From Bacteroidales bacterium H10 (GTDB lineage: Bacteria > Bacteroidota > Bacteroidia > Bacteroidales > Muribaculaceae), in contig DAAV01000091.1 in the NCBI GenBank assembly GCA_001701295.1, positions 1-7,788 on the forward strand: a stretch of 7,788 nucleotides of DNA, read 5' to 3'. The position numbers and the translations under genes are program-made. The notes beneath the pieces were generated by a model. That model was given only the letters and a program-made list of their open reading frames with translations. It made no database searches and was not told the origin of the DNA. The first letter of the stretch is position 1; each line of letters starts with the position of its first letter. Positions 1-6,586 of the stretch are shown in pieces.

Positions 1-798
1 GGAATGACCTTCATGGGCAACCACCGGGATATACGCGAAGATCCCAGATTGCTCTTAGAGGGGGCGAAATCGATCATATGCATGGCTTTCGGATATGCCG
101 CAAAAGAGAGACGCGGGACCGGACTGCCAAGAATCTCTGCCTACGCGCTACTTCCCGACTATCACGAATGGATTAAAAAGAGAATCCGCGAAGCCGGCCT
201 AAACGAAATTCTCGGAGAAGAACATAAAGACTGGCGCATCTGCGTGGATTCGGCACCTATAATGGAACGCTACTGGGCTGTAAAGTCGGGCATAGCAATC
301 AGAGGAGACAACGGAGCAGCCATAATACCGGGCAGCGGGAGCGAGGTTTTTCTCGCAGAAATAATCACCACACGTGAAGTTGCAGCCGATAAAGAAACAG
401 AAGACAACTGCGGACACTGCGGCGCATGCATGCGGGCATGTCCGACGGGAGCCCTGCGGAACGACGGGACGATTGACTGCGACCGATGCATAAGTTATCT
501 GACAATAGAGCACCGAGGAGAATGGATCAAGCCGGAACATATCGAAGCCATGTCGACAAAAGAAGGCAAAGAAACGCTTTTCGGCTGCGACAGGTGCATA
601 TCTGCCTGCCTCCACAACCGAAAAGGCGCAAATAAGGGCCATACTCCCGCTCCCATCGAGACAATCGTCACCCTGACGCCACAAAAAATACTGGAAGCTC
701 CTGCAGAGGAACTGTCATCGATACTAAAGGGAAGTTGCCTGAAACGAGCCAAAAACGCGGGAATTATAAGAAACGCGTCAAACCTTACTACTGTTTGA
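1..798 (+). CDS. queG: Epoxyqueuosine reductase QueG, 5'-truncated by window edge
   Basis: Cobalamin- and iron-sulfur-dependent enzyme that reduces epoxyqueuosine to queuosine in the wobble position of certain tRNAs; cytoplasmic. The reading frame is open to base 1, and the first ATG (4) falls where family members already have conserved sequence, so roughly 45-50 N-terminal residues lie off the left edge (inference from family length). Counting from the ATG at 4, visible landmarks are the VDSAP..ER motif at 81-89, whose Asp82 matches the family's catalytic acid, a first ferredoxin-like cluster with Cys136, 139, 142 and 146 (ending CPTG), and further cysteines at 159, 162, 195, 198 and 202 for the second cluster. 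The C-terminal segment GSCLKRAKNAGIIRN is typical of QueG. Two details are unusual: the usual CPWN after the last cluster cysteine is CLHN, and the loop usually reading G-W-I-G-K-N is IAIRGDN. The last 21 bp overlap the convergent small gene. Confidence 0.93.
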   Translation, partial: GMTFMGNHRDIREDPRLLLEGAKSIICMAFGYAAKERRGTGLPRISAYALLPDYHEWIKKRIREAGLNEILGEEHKDWRICVDSAPIMERYWAVKSGIAIRGDNGAAIIPGSGSEVFLAEIITTREVAADKETEDNCGHCGACMRACPTGALRNDGTIDCDRCISYLTIEHRGEWIKPEHIEAMSTKEGKETLFGCDRCISACLHNRKGANKGHTPAPIETIVTLTPQKILEAPAEELSSILKGSCLKRAKNAGIIRNASNLTTV

Positions 799-1110
799 GC
801 CCCACGGCTCGTTGCTGTTCAGATTACGGACATCCTCATAACTTTCCACTTCCCGTGACAAGACTTTTTTGATCTCATCGATAGAATTATCATCAAACTC
901 AGGATAATCCTTATATTTCTCACGATTGGAGGCATCGACAGGAACCGCCGACATCTTATCATAAAAATTCAACGAACTCAGCGTAGGAAATTTCTTTTCA
1001 AGGTAGTCCTTGACGTCAGCCTTTATATCGGATACCTGATCGCATCCCTTGTCGATTGTAAGACGATATTTGGTAGAATTTCCAAAACTTATTATGCAAA
1101 CTGTCTTCAT
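778..1110 (-). CDS. Conserved-looking small protein of unknown function
   Basis: I do not recognise this family. The reverse-strand frame encodes 110 aa from the ATG at 1110; a TTG four codons upstream (1122) is possible but less likely, since MKTV followed by hydrophobic residues is a natural start. The protein is soluble, with no signal peptide or membrane segment. The N-terminus alternates in a beta-like way (VCIISFGNSTKYRLTI), followed by a charged, probably helical stretch (DIKADVKDYLEKKF) and an acidic C-terminal half (DDNSIDEIKKVLSREVESYEDV). It looks real because it fills the whole space between queG and rnpA, uses ordinary codons, and has no competing forward frame over most of its length. 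It faces away from rnpA and converges on queG with a 21-bp overlap. The upstream strand has only a degenerate -7 box (TAAATTGC), so its promoter is uncertain. Confidence 0.72.
   Translation of the reverse strand: MKTVCIISFGNSTKYRLTIDKGCDQVSDIKADVKDYLEKKFPTLSSLNFYDKMSAVPVDASNREKYKDYPEFDDNSIDEIKKVLSREVESYEDVRNLNSNEPWGSNSSKV
797..820 (+). terminator. Possible weak terminator after queG
   Basis: GAGCC (797-801) pairs with GGCTC (806-810) across a 4-base loop and is followed by the moderately T-rich GTTGCTGTTC. The hairpin starts inside the queG stop codon and lies within the C-terminal codons of the convergent small gene. A 5-bp stem and a poor T-tract make this tentative. Confidence 0.22.
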
Positions 1111-1153
1111 AGTATAAAGCAATTTAATTTCTTTATTAGGTAACGCACGAGGA

Positions 1154-1180
1154 TAAATTTGGTTTATTTTGTTAAATTTG
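1154..1180 (+). promoter_or_regulatory. Promoter region of the rnpA-yidD-tatD cluster
   Basis: Two copies of TAAATTTG (1154-1161 and 1173-1180) each match the Bacteroidetes -7 consensus TAnnTTTG in full. Neither has a perfect TTTG -33 box at the usual 19-bp distance; the upstream copy has TTTA/TTTC-like sequence near 1128-1135. The downstream copy would place the transcript start at about 1184-1187, on top of the ATG at 1185. That supports translation of rnpA from the ATG at 1215. The region is shared with the divergent small gene on the other strand. Confidence 0.6.
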
Positions 1181-1214
1181 CACTATGAACGAAACTAAGC
1201 GGAGAGACAACAGG

Positions 1215-1682
1215 ATGGGGAAGGAGGAGAAACTTCGCCTCAAATCGCTTGTAGACGGCCTGTTTAAGGAAGGAAACAGTCTTTATGATTTTCCACTGCG
1301 TCTGAATTACAGAGCGCTCGGTCCACAAGAATTAGAAAATACATTCCGCAACGGGACACCGGACGGAATCGGAATGATGCAGATGCTGATCACCGTTCCG
1401 AAACGCAAGCGCCGACGCGCGGTGGACAGGGTGCTGCTGCGCCGGCGGATACGCGAGGCCTACCGTCTGAACAGGCATGGCTTGCGCGAGGCGATAATCG
1501 CCCACGGAGGAATACGCACGCTCGGGATGGCGTTCGTATATATACACGATGACAACGCAGATTATTCCCTGATAGAAAAGAAAATGCGCCGGCTTATGGA
1601 TAAACTCGCACGGATAATCGAGGATCAAAAGCCTGAGCATGGCTGTGCAGAAGAAAAAAAGGATGAAAATTCGTCTGACTGA
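1215..1682 (+). CDS. rnpA: Ribonuclease P protein component
   Basis: Basic protein subunit of RNase P, which together with the catalytic RNA removes the 5' leader of pre-tRNAs. The arginine-rich helix [23 protein letters not shown] is the family hallmark, and the N-terminal [17 protein letters not shown] matches the usual first helix and strand. I chose the ATG at 1215 (155 aa) over the in-frame ATG at 1185 (165 aa). GGAG at 1201-1204 gives a ribosome site 10 bp upstream, the -7 box at 1173-1180 would leave the 1185 start essentially leaderless, and the shorter N-terminus fits family length. The canonical R-N-R-x-x-(K/R)-R signature reads R-V-L-L-R-R-R here, so the asparagine is missing. The C-terminus carries an acidic tail ([10 protein letters not shown]) that overlaps the start of yidD, suggesting translational coupling. 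Confidence 0.93.
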   Translation: MGKEEKLRLKSLVDGLFKEGNSLYDFPLRLNYRALGPQELENTFRNGTPDGIGMMQMLITVPKRKRRRAVDRVLLRRRIREAYRLNRHGLREAIIAHGGIRTLGMAFVYIHDDNADYSLIEKKMRRLMDKLARIIEDQKPEHGCAEEKKDENSSD

Positions 1683-1989
1683 AACCGGCAGAAAGTTGCT
1701 GATAATGACAATACGTTTTTATCAGTTATCCATATCCCCGCTATTTCCAGCCTCATGCAGATACACTCCGACATGCAGTCAATACGCCATAGAGGCGATC
1801 CGACTCCACGGCGCCTGTAGGGGCACCCTGCTTGCAATAAAGAGAATATGCCGCTGCCATCCGTGGGGAGGATACGGCTATGATCCTGTGCCGCCTGTCA
1901 GAGCCAAAAATAAAAAAGGGAAAAACCGACAGACAGACCCGAACCAACGGGGGTTAAATTCGGTTAAAAAACATAAAGATCCCACATAA
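1639..1989 (+). CDS. yidD: Membrane protein insertion efficiency factor YidD
   Basis: Small inner-membrane-associated protein that assists insertion of membrane proteins by the YidC/Sec route. The diagnostic core is complete: an amphipathic [12 protein letters not shown] helix (25-36), then [20 protein letters not shown] (39-58) and [15 protein letters not shown] (72-86). The start is uncertain. The ATG at 1639 gives 116 aa and a 44-bp overlap with rnpA. The in-frame ATG at 1663 ([11 protein letters not shown]) has an A/G-rich run directly upstream, shortens the overlap to 20 bp, and is closer to usual family N-termini. Beyond the conserved PVP the protein has a lysine-rich, probably disordered tail of about 30 residues, longer than in compact family members. 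Adjacency to rnpA is the classic arrangement; rpmH and yidC are not in this window. Confidence 0.93.
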   Translation: MAVQKKKRMKIRLTETGRKLLIMTIRFYQLSISPLFPASCRYTPTCSQYAIEAIRLHGACRGTLLAIKRICRCHPWGGYGYDPVPPVRAKNKKGKNRQTDPNQRGLNSVKKHKDPT

Positions 1990-2009
1990 ACAACATCAGC
2001 GAGACTCAC

Positions 2010-2651
2010 ATGGATATATTGGACATACATACACATCATCCGGTGCCCCAACCACAGGGAGTCGTGGCCTTATGCGCCCATCCAGAAAGAGGGATTCCTC
2101 CACTTGTCGGATCTCAACGCTACAGCGTGGGAATACATCCGTGGGACACCATCGCCGAACCCGACGAGGCGATGTGGCAGAATATCGAAAAGACCGCCTC
2201 CAGACCGGAAGTAGTGGCAATCGGAGAAAGCGGAGTGGATCTTACTCCCCGAGGAGGGCCGCTATTCAGACAACTTCAGATCTTCAAGCGTCATATCGAT
2301 CTGTCGGAACGTCTTCGTAAACCAATGGTGATACATGATGTCAAAGGACATGACGTGATAATCGGATGCCGCAGGGATCTGAAACCGAAACAAAACTGGG
2401 TGATCCATGGATTCAGGCGCAAAGCCTCGGTAGCCGAGATGCTTCTCAGGGTTGGCTGCTGGCTTTCATTCGGCGCTGAATTCAATCCCGATGCATTAAG
2501 AGCCACTCCGGAGAACCGGATACTCGCCGAGACCGACGAATCACCCATGACAATCGAAGAAGTGATAATCAGGCTATCGGCAGCCTATGGAAAAGATCTT
2601 ACACCTGTCATAGCGGAAAACAGCCGGATATTCCTCGGGAATCAACTTTGA
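2010..2651 (+). CDS. TatD-family metal-dependent hydrolase
   Basis: Cytoplasmic TIM-barrel hydrolase of the TatD family (two-metal phosphoesterase fold; members are DNases or of unknown substrate). The metal-site landmarks are present in order: DIHTH with His7 and His9, the metal-bridging Glu73 in IGESGVD, His109 in VIHD, His133 in WVIHGF, and Asp176 in AETDES. The YSVGIHPWD segment (38-46) is typical of this subgroup in Bacteroidales. At 213 aa it is shorter than the ~260 aa of E. coli TatD, which fits the compact Bacteroidetes form. The expected IGE-x-GLD and PxQIHCRDA motifs are altered to IGESGVD and PMVIHDVKG, so exact substrate equivalence to TatD is unsure and I give no symbol. It follows yidD by 20 bp and is probably in the same transcript. 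Confidence 0.88.
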   Translation: MDILDIHTHHPVPQPQGVVALCAHPERGIPPLVGSQRYSVGIHPWDTIAEPDEAMWQNIEKTASRPEVVAIGESGVDLTPRGGPLFRQLQIFKRHIDLSERLRKPMVIHDVKGHDVIIGCRRDLKPKQNWVIHGFRRKASVAEMLLRVGCWLSFGAEFNPDALRATPENRILAETDESPMTIEEVIIRLSAAYGKDLTPVIAENSRIFLGNQL

Positions 2652-2660
2652 ATCAACTTT
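2640..2660. repeat. Short tandem direct repeat at the end of the TatD gene
   Basis: AATCAACTTT occurs at 2640-2649 and again at 2651-2660, separated by one G (11-bp period). The first copy encodes the last codons of the TatD-family gene and the stop codon sits at the junction. This is probably a small local duplication. Confidence 0.6.
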
Positions 2661-2668
2661 AAAGCATA

Positions 2669-2692
2669 GAAGTCATATAAATTTACGACTTC
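2669..2692 (+). promoter_or_regulatory. Candidate promoter with flanking inverted repeat
   Basis: TAAATTTA (2678-2685) matches 7 of 8 positions of the TAnnTTTG -7 consensus. It sits between the arms of a perfect 6-bp inverted repeat, GAAGTC (2669-2674) and GACTTC (2687-2692). This could be an operator over a promoter for the secreted-protein gene starting 40 bp further on, or a weak hairpin after the TatD gene. No clear TTTG -33 box is seen at standard spacing. Confidence 0.33.
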
Positions 2693-2731
2693 ATAATCAA
2701 GAAAACAGCAAAAGTTAATAATAAACCAGAT

Positions 2732-3286
2732 ATGAAGATGAAAATTTTTCTGGCAGCGGCCATAATGGCGACAGCAGGCACAGCCGGAGTATCGGCCCAG
2801 ACCGAAAACACACAGCAGGAAGAAATCACCATGGAACATCCCACACAGGCCGAACTGCAACAGCAGGCCGCAGGCCATGTCGGCTCTGACGGACAGGCCA
2901 ACTGGTATGTCAATATGGATTACGCCGGATTCGAATTCCAGCTTCCGGCCGGCATGCAGATACAGAAGGGCTCCGGCTTTCTGGCAAAAAGCAATGACGG
3001 CAGCTTCGGGCTTTCGATGAGCAATGTCGAGAAACGCGGTTCCAATCAGAAGATAGCGTATGAGGTTTGTCGCCGTCTTGCGGCCTCGATGCATCTGCCA
3101 AATCCGAAGGTAGAGAAAGTAAAATACGGCAAATGCAGCGGAGCAAAAGCAAGCGGAATGCTGGAAGGGCAGCATGTGACAGTCCTTGTACTTCCATATG
3201 ACGACCAGGAGGTCACGACAGTCATCCTCGCCACACCGGACCATGAAGAGTGGGTAAACCACTTTCTACAGACTCTGAAGAGGTAA
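2732..3286 (+). CDS. Exported protein of unknown function
   Basis: I do not recognise the family. The 184-aa product begins with a clear type I signal peptide: basic MKMK, a hydrophobic alanine-rich core, and probable cleavage after VSA (residue 22) before QTEN. No lipobox is present, so a soluble periplasmic or surface protein is expected. Residues 23-55 are polar and glutamine-rich, probably a linker. From about residue 58 there is a compact domain (WYVNMDYAGFEFQLPAGMQI...FGLSMSNVEK...VLVLPYDDQEVTTVILAT), ending in a helix EEWVNHFLQTLKR. The alternation of strands, one central helix (AYEVCRRLAASM) and a C-terminal helix resembles PsbP/Mog1-like folds, but this is only inference. Two cysteines (113, 135) could form a disulfide. 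The alternative start at 2738 changes only two residues. It has 80 bp upstream to the TatD gene and an A-rich leader without a Shine-Dalgarno sequence. Confidence 0.78.
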   Translation: MKMKIFLAAAIMATAGTAGVSAQTENTQQEEITMEHPTQAELQQQAAGHVGSDGQANWYVNMDYAGFEFQLPAGMQIQKGSGFLAKSNDGSFGLSMSNVEKRGSNQKIAYEVCRRLAASMHLPNPKVEKVKYGKCSGAKASGMLEGQHVTVLVLPYDDQEVTTVILATPDHEEWVNHFLQTLKR

Positions 3287-3330
3287 AATCCAAACAAAAG
3301 GCCGAGAGGAGGCCAGTTTCAGATTTTTTT
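3274..3330 (+). terminator. Possible terminator after the exported-protein gene
   Basis: TCTGAA (3274-3279) can pair with TTCAGA (3318-3323), which runs directly into seven consecutive T residues (3324-3330). An inner GGCC/GGCC stem (3300-3303 with 3311-3314) would close part of the loop. The outer stem begins within the last codons of the upstream gene. The position before a new promoter and gene fits termination, but the loop is long. Confidence 0.4.
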
Positions 3331-3332
3331 AT

Positions 3333-3340
3333 TAAATTTG
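3333..3340 (+). promoter_or_regulatory. -7 box before the PCMD-dapB-lepB operon
   Basis: TAAATTTG matches the Bacteroidetes -7 consensus TAnnTTTG in full and is embedded in TTAAATTTGC, identical to the motif before rnpA. The box ends 7 bp before the ATG at 3348, so the transcript would have almost no leader. A matching TTTG -33 box at about 19 bp upstream is not visible. Confidence 0.55.
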
Positions 3341-3347
3341 CGCCATT

Positions 3348-4307
3348 ATGCGAAAGTTAGGTTTACTGGCCGGCACGCTAATGGCGCTTTTATCGTGTGC
3401 TGATTCATCGGCCCTTACTCTTGAAAAGATCAAGTTCGGGGATTTCTCGAACTGGGTGACACGTGAGATCACAGAATCAAAAGTGATCGGAGGCAAGACA
3501 AAGACAGTCTATGCCATAGGCCCGACCCAAATGATAAAAGGAAACGTGCCTTACTCGCCCAAGGGAGGCTCACCATGGGCATCAAGCAACGTATACGCAA
3601 AGGTCTCCGGTGTCGTGAAAGCATCGAACACGGTGGAGCCGGCTGTGGTCAACGGCAACAAAATGGCCAAGCTGTATACCAAGATAGAACAAGTGAAAGT
3701 GCTCGGGCTCCTCAATATGGATGTCATGGTGCCCGGTACGATATTCTTAGGCAAGGTAAGAGAACCTATCTCATCGACGAAAAGTCCATATTCCAAGATG
3801 GAAATGGGAATGCCCTACACAAAGCGACCCAAAGCGCTGGTATACGACCTCAAAGTAGACATGCCCAATGTCAATACCCGTGTCAAGGCCACAGGATTCG
3901 GAAGCAAGAAGACTCTTCAGGGGCGCGACAACGCCGAGGTCTATGTCCTTCTCCAGAAACGTTGGGAAGATTCAAAGGGAAATATCCATGCTCTCCGGGT
4001 AGGCACAGGAAGAGAACGTTACAACCGCAGCGTTCCGCTGACCAAAGGGCATCAGCTGCCGATACACTACGGAAACATTACGGCACAGCCCTTCTACAAG
4101 CCCTATATGGGGCTCCTGAACGGCTCCAAGGCATACCATGCCTACAATTCAAAGGGAAAACTCGTACCGGTGCAGGAAGAAGGCTGGGCACCCGCCAACG
4201 CAACTCCCACACACGTACTGGTCATGGCATCGTCGACCTGCGGAGAGGCCTTCATCGGCACTGAAGGCCTGACAGTGTATATAGACAACATAGCTTTCGG
4301 TTTTTAG
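3348..4307 (+). CDS. PCMD-domain exported protein (putative carbohydrate metabolism domain)
   Basis: A 319-aa exported protein of the PCMD type, found on the surface or in the periplasm of Bacteroidetes and of uncertain biochemical role. The N-terminus MRKLGLLAGTLMALLSC is a signal peptide that can be read as a lipobox with Cys17 as the lipidated residue; cleavage after SSA (22) is the alternative. Family-like landmarks are GTIFLGKV (130-137), MGMPYTKRPKALVYDLKV (153-170) and the C-terminal HVLVMASSTCGEAFIGTEG...VYIDNIAF (289-317), which resembles the usual SSS-x-G-x-x-F-x-G...YVDE ending. Assignment is from pattern memory, not a search. The start is fixed by the signal peptide, with a -7 box only 7 bp upstream. 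dapB follows after 3 bp, so this gene appears to lead the operon. Confidence 0.8.
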   Translation: MRKLGLLAGTLMALLSCADSSALTLEKIKFGDFSNWVTREITESKVIGGKTKTVYAIGPTQMIKGNVPYSPKGGSPWASSNVYAKVSGVVKASNTVEPAVVNGNKMAKLYTKIEQVKVLGLLNMDVMVPGTIFLGKVREPISSTKSPYSKMEMGMPYTKRPKALVYDLKVDMPNVNTRVKATGFGSKKTLQGRDNAEVYVLLQKRWEDSKGNIHALRVGTGRERYNRSVPLTKGHQLPIHYGNITAQPFYKPYMGLLNGSKAYHAYNSKGKLVPVQEEGWAPANATPTHVLVMASSTCGEAFIGTEGLTVYIDNIAFGF

Positions 4308-4310
4308 GAT

Positions 4311-5078
4311 ATGAAGATAGCGCTAATCGGATATGGGAAAATGGGGAAAATGATCGAAGAGATCGCCCTTGAACGCGGCAACGAGATAACATGCCGCATA
4401 GACAAAGACAACACCGCAGACTTCGAATCGGATGACTTCCGCAATTCGGACGTAGCGATAGAATTCACCACCCCGGCTACGGCAAGGGAAAATATCGGAA
4501 TGTGTTTCAAAGCCGGAGTGCCGGTAGTGTGCGGCACGACAGGCTGGGTCAGCCAGAAGACAGACTCAGGCACCACTCAGATCGAGGATACATGCAGACA
4601 TTGCGAAGCAGGGGAAGGCACACTTCTGTGGGCATCGAACTTCTCGATCGGAGTCAATATCTTCATGGCCGTAAACAGATATCTGGCACGCATAATGCAG
4701 AGTTTCCCGCAATACAGGCCACGCATGGTCGAGACTCACCACATACATAAACTCGACCATCCCTCCGGAACGGCCATAACCCTTGCCGAACAGATCGAGG
4801 AATGCAACAGCCTCGTGACAGGATGGGCCGAACCAGACACACCGCACGCCGAAGATGTGATGGAAATAGAACATGTGCGCAGCGGGGAGGTTCCGGGCAT
4901 ACATACCATAATATGGGATTCAGCCGTTGATGACATAACGATCACCCACTCCGCGAAGTCAAGAGCGGGATTCGCGCTGGGCGCGGTTATGGCGGCCGAA
5001 TGGCTTGCCGGAAAAAGAGGCTTTCACACACTGGATGAAATGCTCACAGAAATGACCAACCAAGACATTTTCAAATGA
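4311..5078 (+). CDS. dapB: 4-hydroxy-tetrahydrodipicolinate reductase
   Basis: NAD(P)H-dependent cytoplasmic enzyme of the diaminopimelate/lysine pathway, reducing the product of DapA to tetrahydrodipicolinate and so feeding peptidoglycan and lysine synthesis. The nucleotide-binding loop is GYGKMG (7-12), followed by CGTTGW (74-79) and SNFSIGVN (109-116). The catalytic signature ETHHIHKLDHPSGTA (141-155) has the expected His pair (143, 144) and Lys147, with PSGTA contacting substrate; RSGEVPGIH (190-198) is also conserved. The length of 255 aa is normal for the family. The segment after CGTTGW (80-104) is slightly longer than in the Bacteroides proteins I recall and contains two extra cysteines. 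It starts 3 bp after the PCMD gene, and its stop overlaps the lepB start by 4 bp (ATGA at 5075-5078), indicating coupled translation. Confidence 0.96.
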   Translation: MKIALIGYGKMGKMIEEIALERGNEITCRIDKDNTADFESDDFRNSDVAIEFTTPATARENIGMCFKAGVPVVCGTTGWVSQKTDSGTTQIEDTCRHCEAGEGTLLWASNFSIGVNIFMAVNRYLARIMQSFPQYRPRMVETHHIHKLDHPSGTAITLAEQIEECNSLVTGWAEPDTPHAEDVMEIEHVRSGEVPGIHTIIWDSAVDDITITHSAKSRAGFALGAVMAAEWLAGKRGFHTLDEMLTEMTNQDIFK

Positions 5079-6586
5079 CAGACAGCAATATGACTCCCGA
5101 GAACGATTCAGTAAAAAACGATTCAGTAAAAGATAAGGGGGTAAAAATAATAAAAGAAGAGAAACCTGACAAAAGCTTCATGGGGCGCATACGCCGTGTG
5201 AAGAAAACCCGCTGGATACGTTTCGGTATCGTCTCAGCCATATTTTTCACATGGGTCATCCTCATGGGAAACGCGTGGCTCGGACTGTTGTGGTTCCTTC
5301 TGTTCGACATCTATATCACGGGATATATCCCCTTTAGCTGGTGGAAAAAGAAGACCGGTGCGACACGGACAGTGATGGCTTGGGTCGATGCGATCGTCTA
5401 TGCCCTTGTGCTGATATATTTCATATTCGCCTTCATCGGGCAGCAGTATGAGATACCGTCATCGAGTCTTGAGAAGTCGCTGCTTGTAGGAGACCGTCTC
5501 TGGGTAGACAAGACAGTCTACGGGGCACGCGTGCCGCAGACCCCGCTGCATTTTCCTCTGGCCCAACACACGCTCCCTATAGTCAACACAAAGAGCTACA
5601 TAGACCATCCGCAGCTTGAGTATCACCGCATGCCGGGACGCAGGAGCGTGGAACGCGGCGACATCGTCGTATTCAATTTCCCGCAAGGAGACACGGTGGC
5701 GCTCAACATGCCCAACCGCGACTACTATCAGATGATGTACGACATGCAGCAACAGGGCATTACCGATCCGAGGGCGTATATCGCACAGAACAGACAGATG
5801 TTCGGAGAAATCATATGGCGTCCGGTAGACCGCCGCGAGAATTATGTGAAACGTACCATCGGACTTCCGGGAGAACGGATAAAGATCTCGAACGATACCA
5901 TATACATCAACGGGCAGCCCATAGCCGAACCGGAAAATGTACAGTACAACTATATAGTTCCGGTAAACGGAGAAATCAGCGCGGAAAAATGGCACGAACT
6001 CGGCGTACGGGCCGAGGATCATGGCTATAAGCCGATGCGCAACGAATATGCCGGGTTCTGGTTCTATGACGTACCTCTGACCGCCAGCATGAAAGCCGAG
6101 ATCGAGAAATGGCCGGAAGTCATAGGGCCTTTGCAACGCGAATCGGAGAGCGGGATGCTTGATCTGGGCGGAGTTTTCCCTCTTGGCAATTCCTACGGGT
6201 GGACACGTCCCCATATGGGTGAATTCTGGATTCCGAAACGGGGTACGACACTGCACCTCACCGCAAACAATCTGCCGATATATGAACGTGCTATCCGCGT
6301 TTATGAAGGCAACGATCTGCAAGTGCGCGACAACAAGATATACATAAACGGCAAACAGACCGACTATTATACATTCAAGATGGACTACTACTGGATGATG
6401 GGAGACAACCGCGACCGGAGTCTTGATTCCCGCTACTGGGGCTTCGTCCCGGAAGACCATCTGGTAGGTTCGCCGGTATTCATCATAGCATCGCTTGATC
6501 AGGAAAGGGGCTGGTTTGACGGCAAAATACGCTGGGACCGCATACTCCGAAATCCAAACCCCGATAAAAGCGCGGGGAAATGGTAA
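5075..6586 (+). CDS. lepB: Signal peptidase I, large Bacteroidetes form
   Basis: Membrane serine protease (family S26) that removes type I signal peptides from exported proteins. Hydrophobic segments lie at about 48-65, 66-84 and 104-122, followed by the active domain on the outer face. The catalytic Ser131 is in IPSSSLEKSLLVGD (127-140) and the general base Lys259 is in YVKRTIGLPGE (257-267). The structural box GDNRDRSLDSRYWGFVP is at 443-459. At 503 aa it is much longer than E. coli LepB (324 aa). Extra sequence separates the catalytic boxes (about 155-190, 205-250 and 285-395), including a region before HLTANNLPIYERAI that has no counterpart in the minimal enzyme. The N-terminal 35 residues are polar and contain a duplicated NDSVK. 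The 4-bp overlap with dapB and 7-bp overlap with the next gene place it mid-operon. Only one lepB copy is visible, whereas Bacteroides genomes often have two neighbouring copies. Confidence 0.95.
   Translation: MTDSNMTPENDSVKNDSVKDKGVKIIKEEKPDKSFMGRIRRVKKTRWIRFGIVSAIFFTWVILMGNAWLGLLWFLLFDIYITGYIPFSWWKKKTGATRTVMAWVDAIVYALVLIYFIFAFIGQQYEIPSSSLEKSLLVGDRLWVDKTVYGARVPQTPLHFPLAQHTLPIVNTKSYIDHPQLEYHRMPGRRSVERGDIVVFNFPQGDTVALNMPNRDYYQMMYDMQQQGITDPRAYIAQNRQMFGEIIWRPVDRRENYVKRTIGLPGERIKISNDTIYINGQPIAEPENVQYNYIVPVNGEISAEKWHELGVRAEDHGYKPMRNEYAGFWFYDVPLTASMKAEIEKWPEVIGPLQRESESGMLDLGGVFPLGNSYGWTRPHMGEFWIPKRGTTLHLTANNLPIYERAIRVYEGNDLQVRDNKIYINGKQTDYYTFKMDYYWMMGDNRDRSLDSRYWGFVPEDHLVGSPVFIIASLDQERGWFDGKIRWDRILRNPNPDKSAGKW
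5102..5131 (+). repeat. Perfect 15-bp tandem duplication in lepB
   Basis: AACGATTCAGTAAAA occurs twice head to tail (5102-5116 and 5117-5131). It encodes NDSVK twice in the polar N-terminal tail of signal peptidase I and keeps the frame. Confidence 0.9.

Noticed and set aside
1952..1968. GGTTAAA repeated twice near the end of yidD, as a possible binding site
   Set aside because: It is very short, lies in the coding tail, and is A/T-rich enough to arise by chance.
2642..3262. Reverse-strand open frame of 206 codons opposite the exported-protein gene
   Set aside because: The forward frame has a clear signal peptide and a globular domain, while the reverse product is cysteine- and histidine-rich with no family resemblance.
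3575..4264. Second forward frame of 229 codons within the PCMD gene
   Set aside because: It lies entirely inside the PCMD gene in another frame and its product is arginine- and glutamine-rich without domain features.
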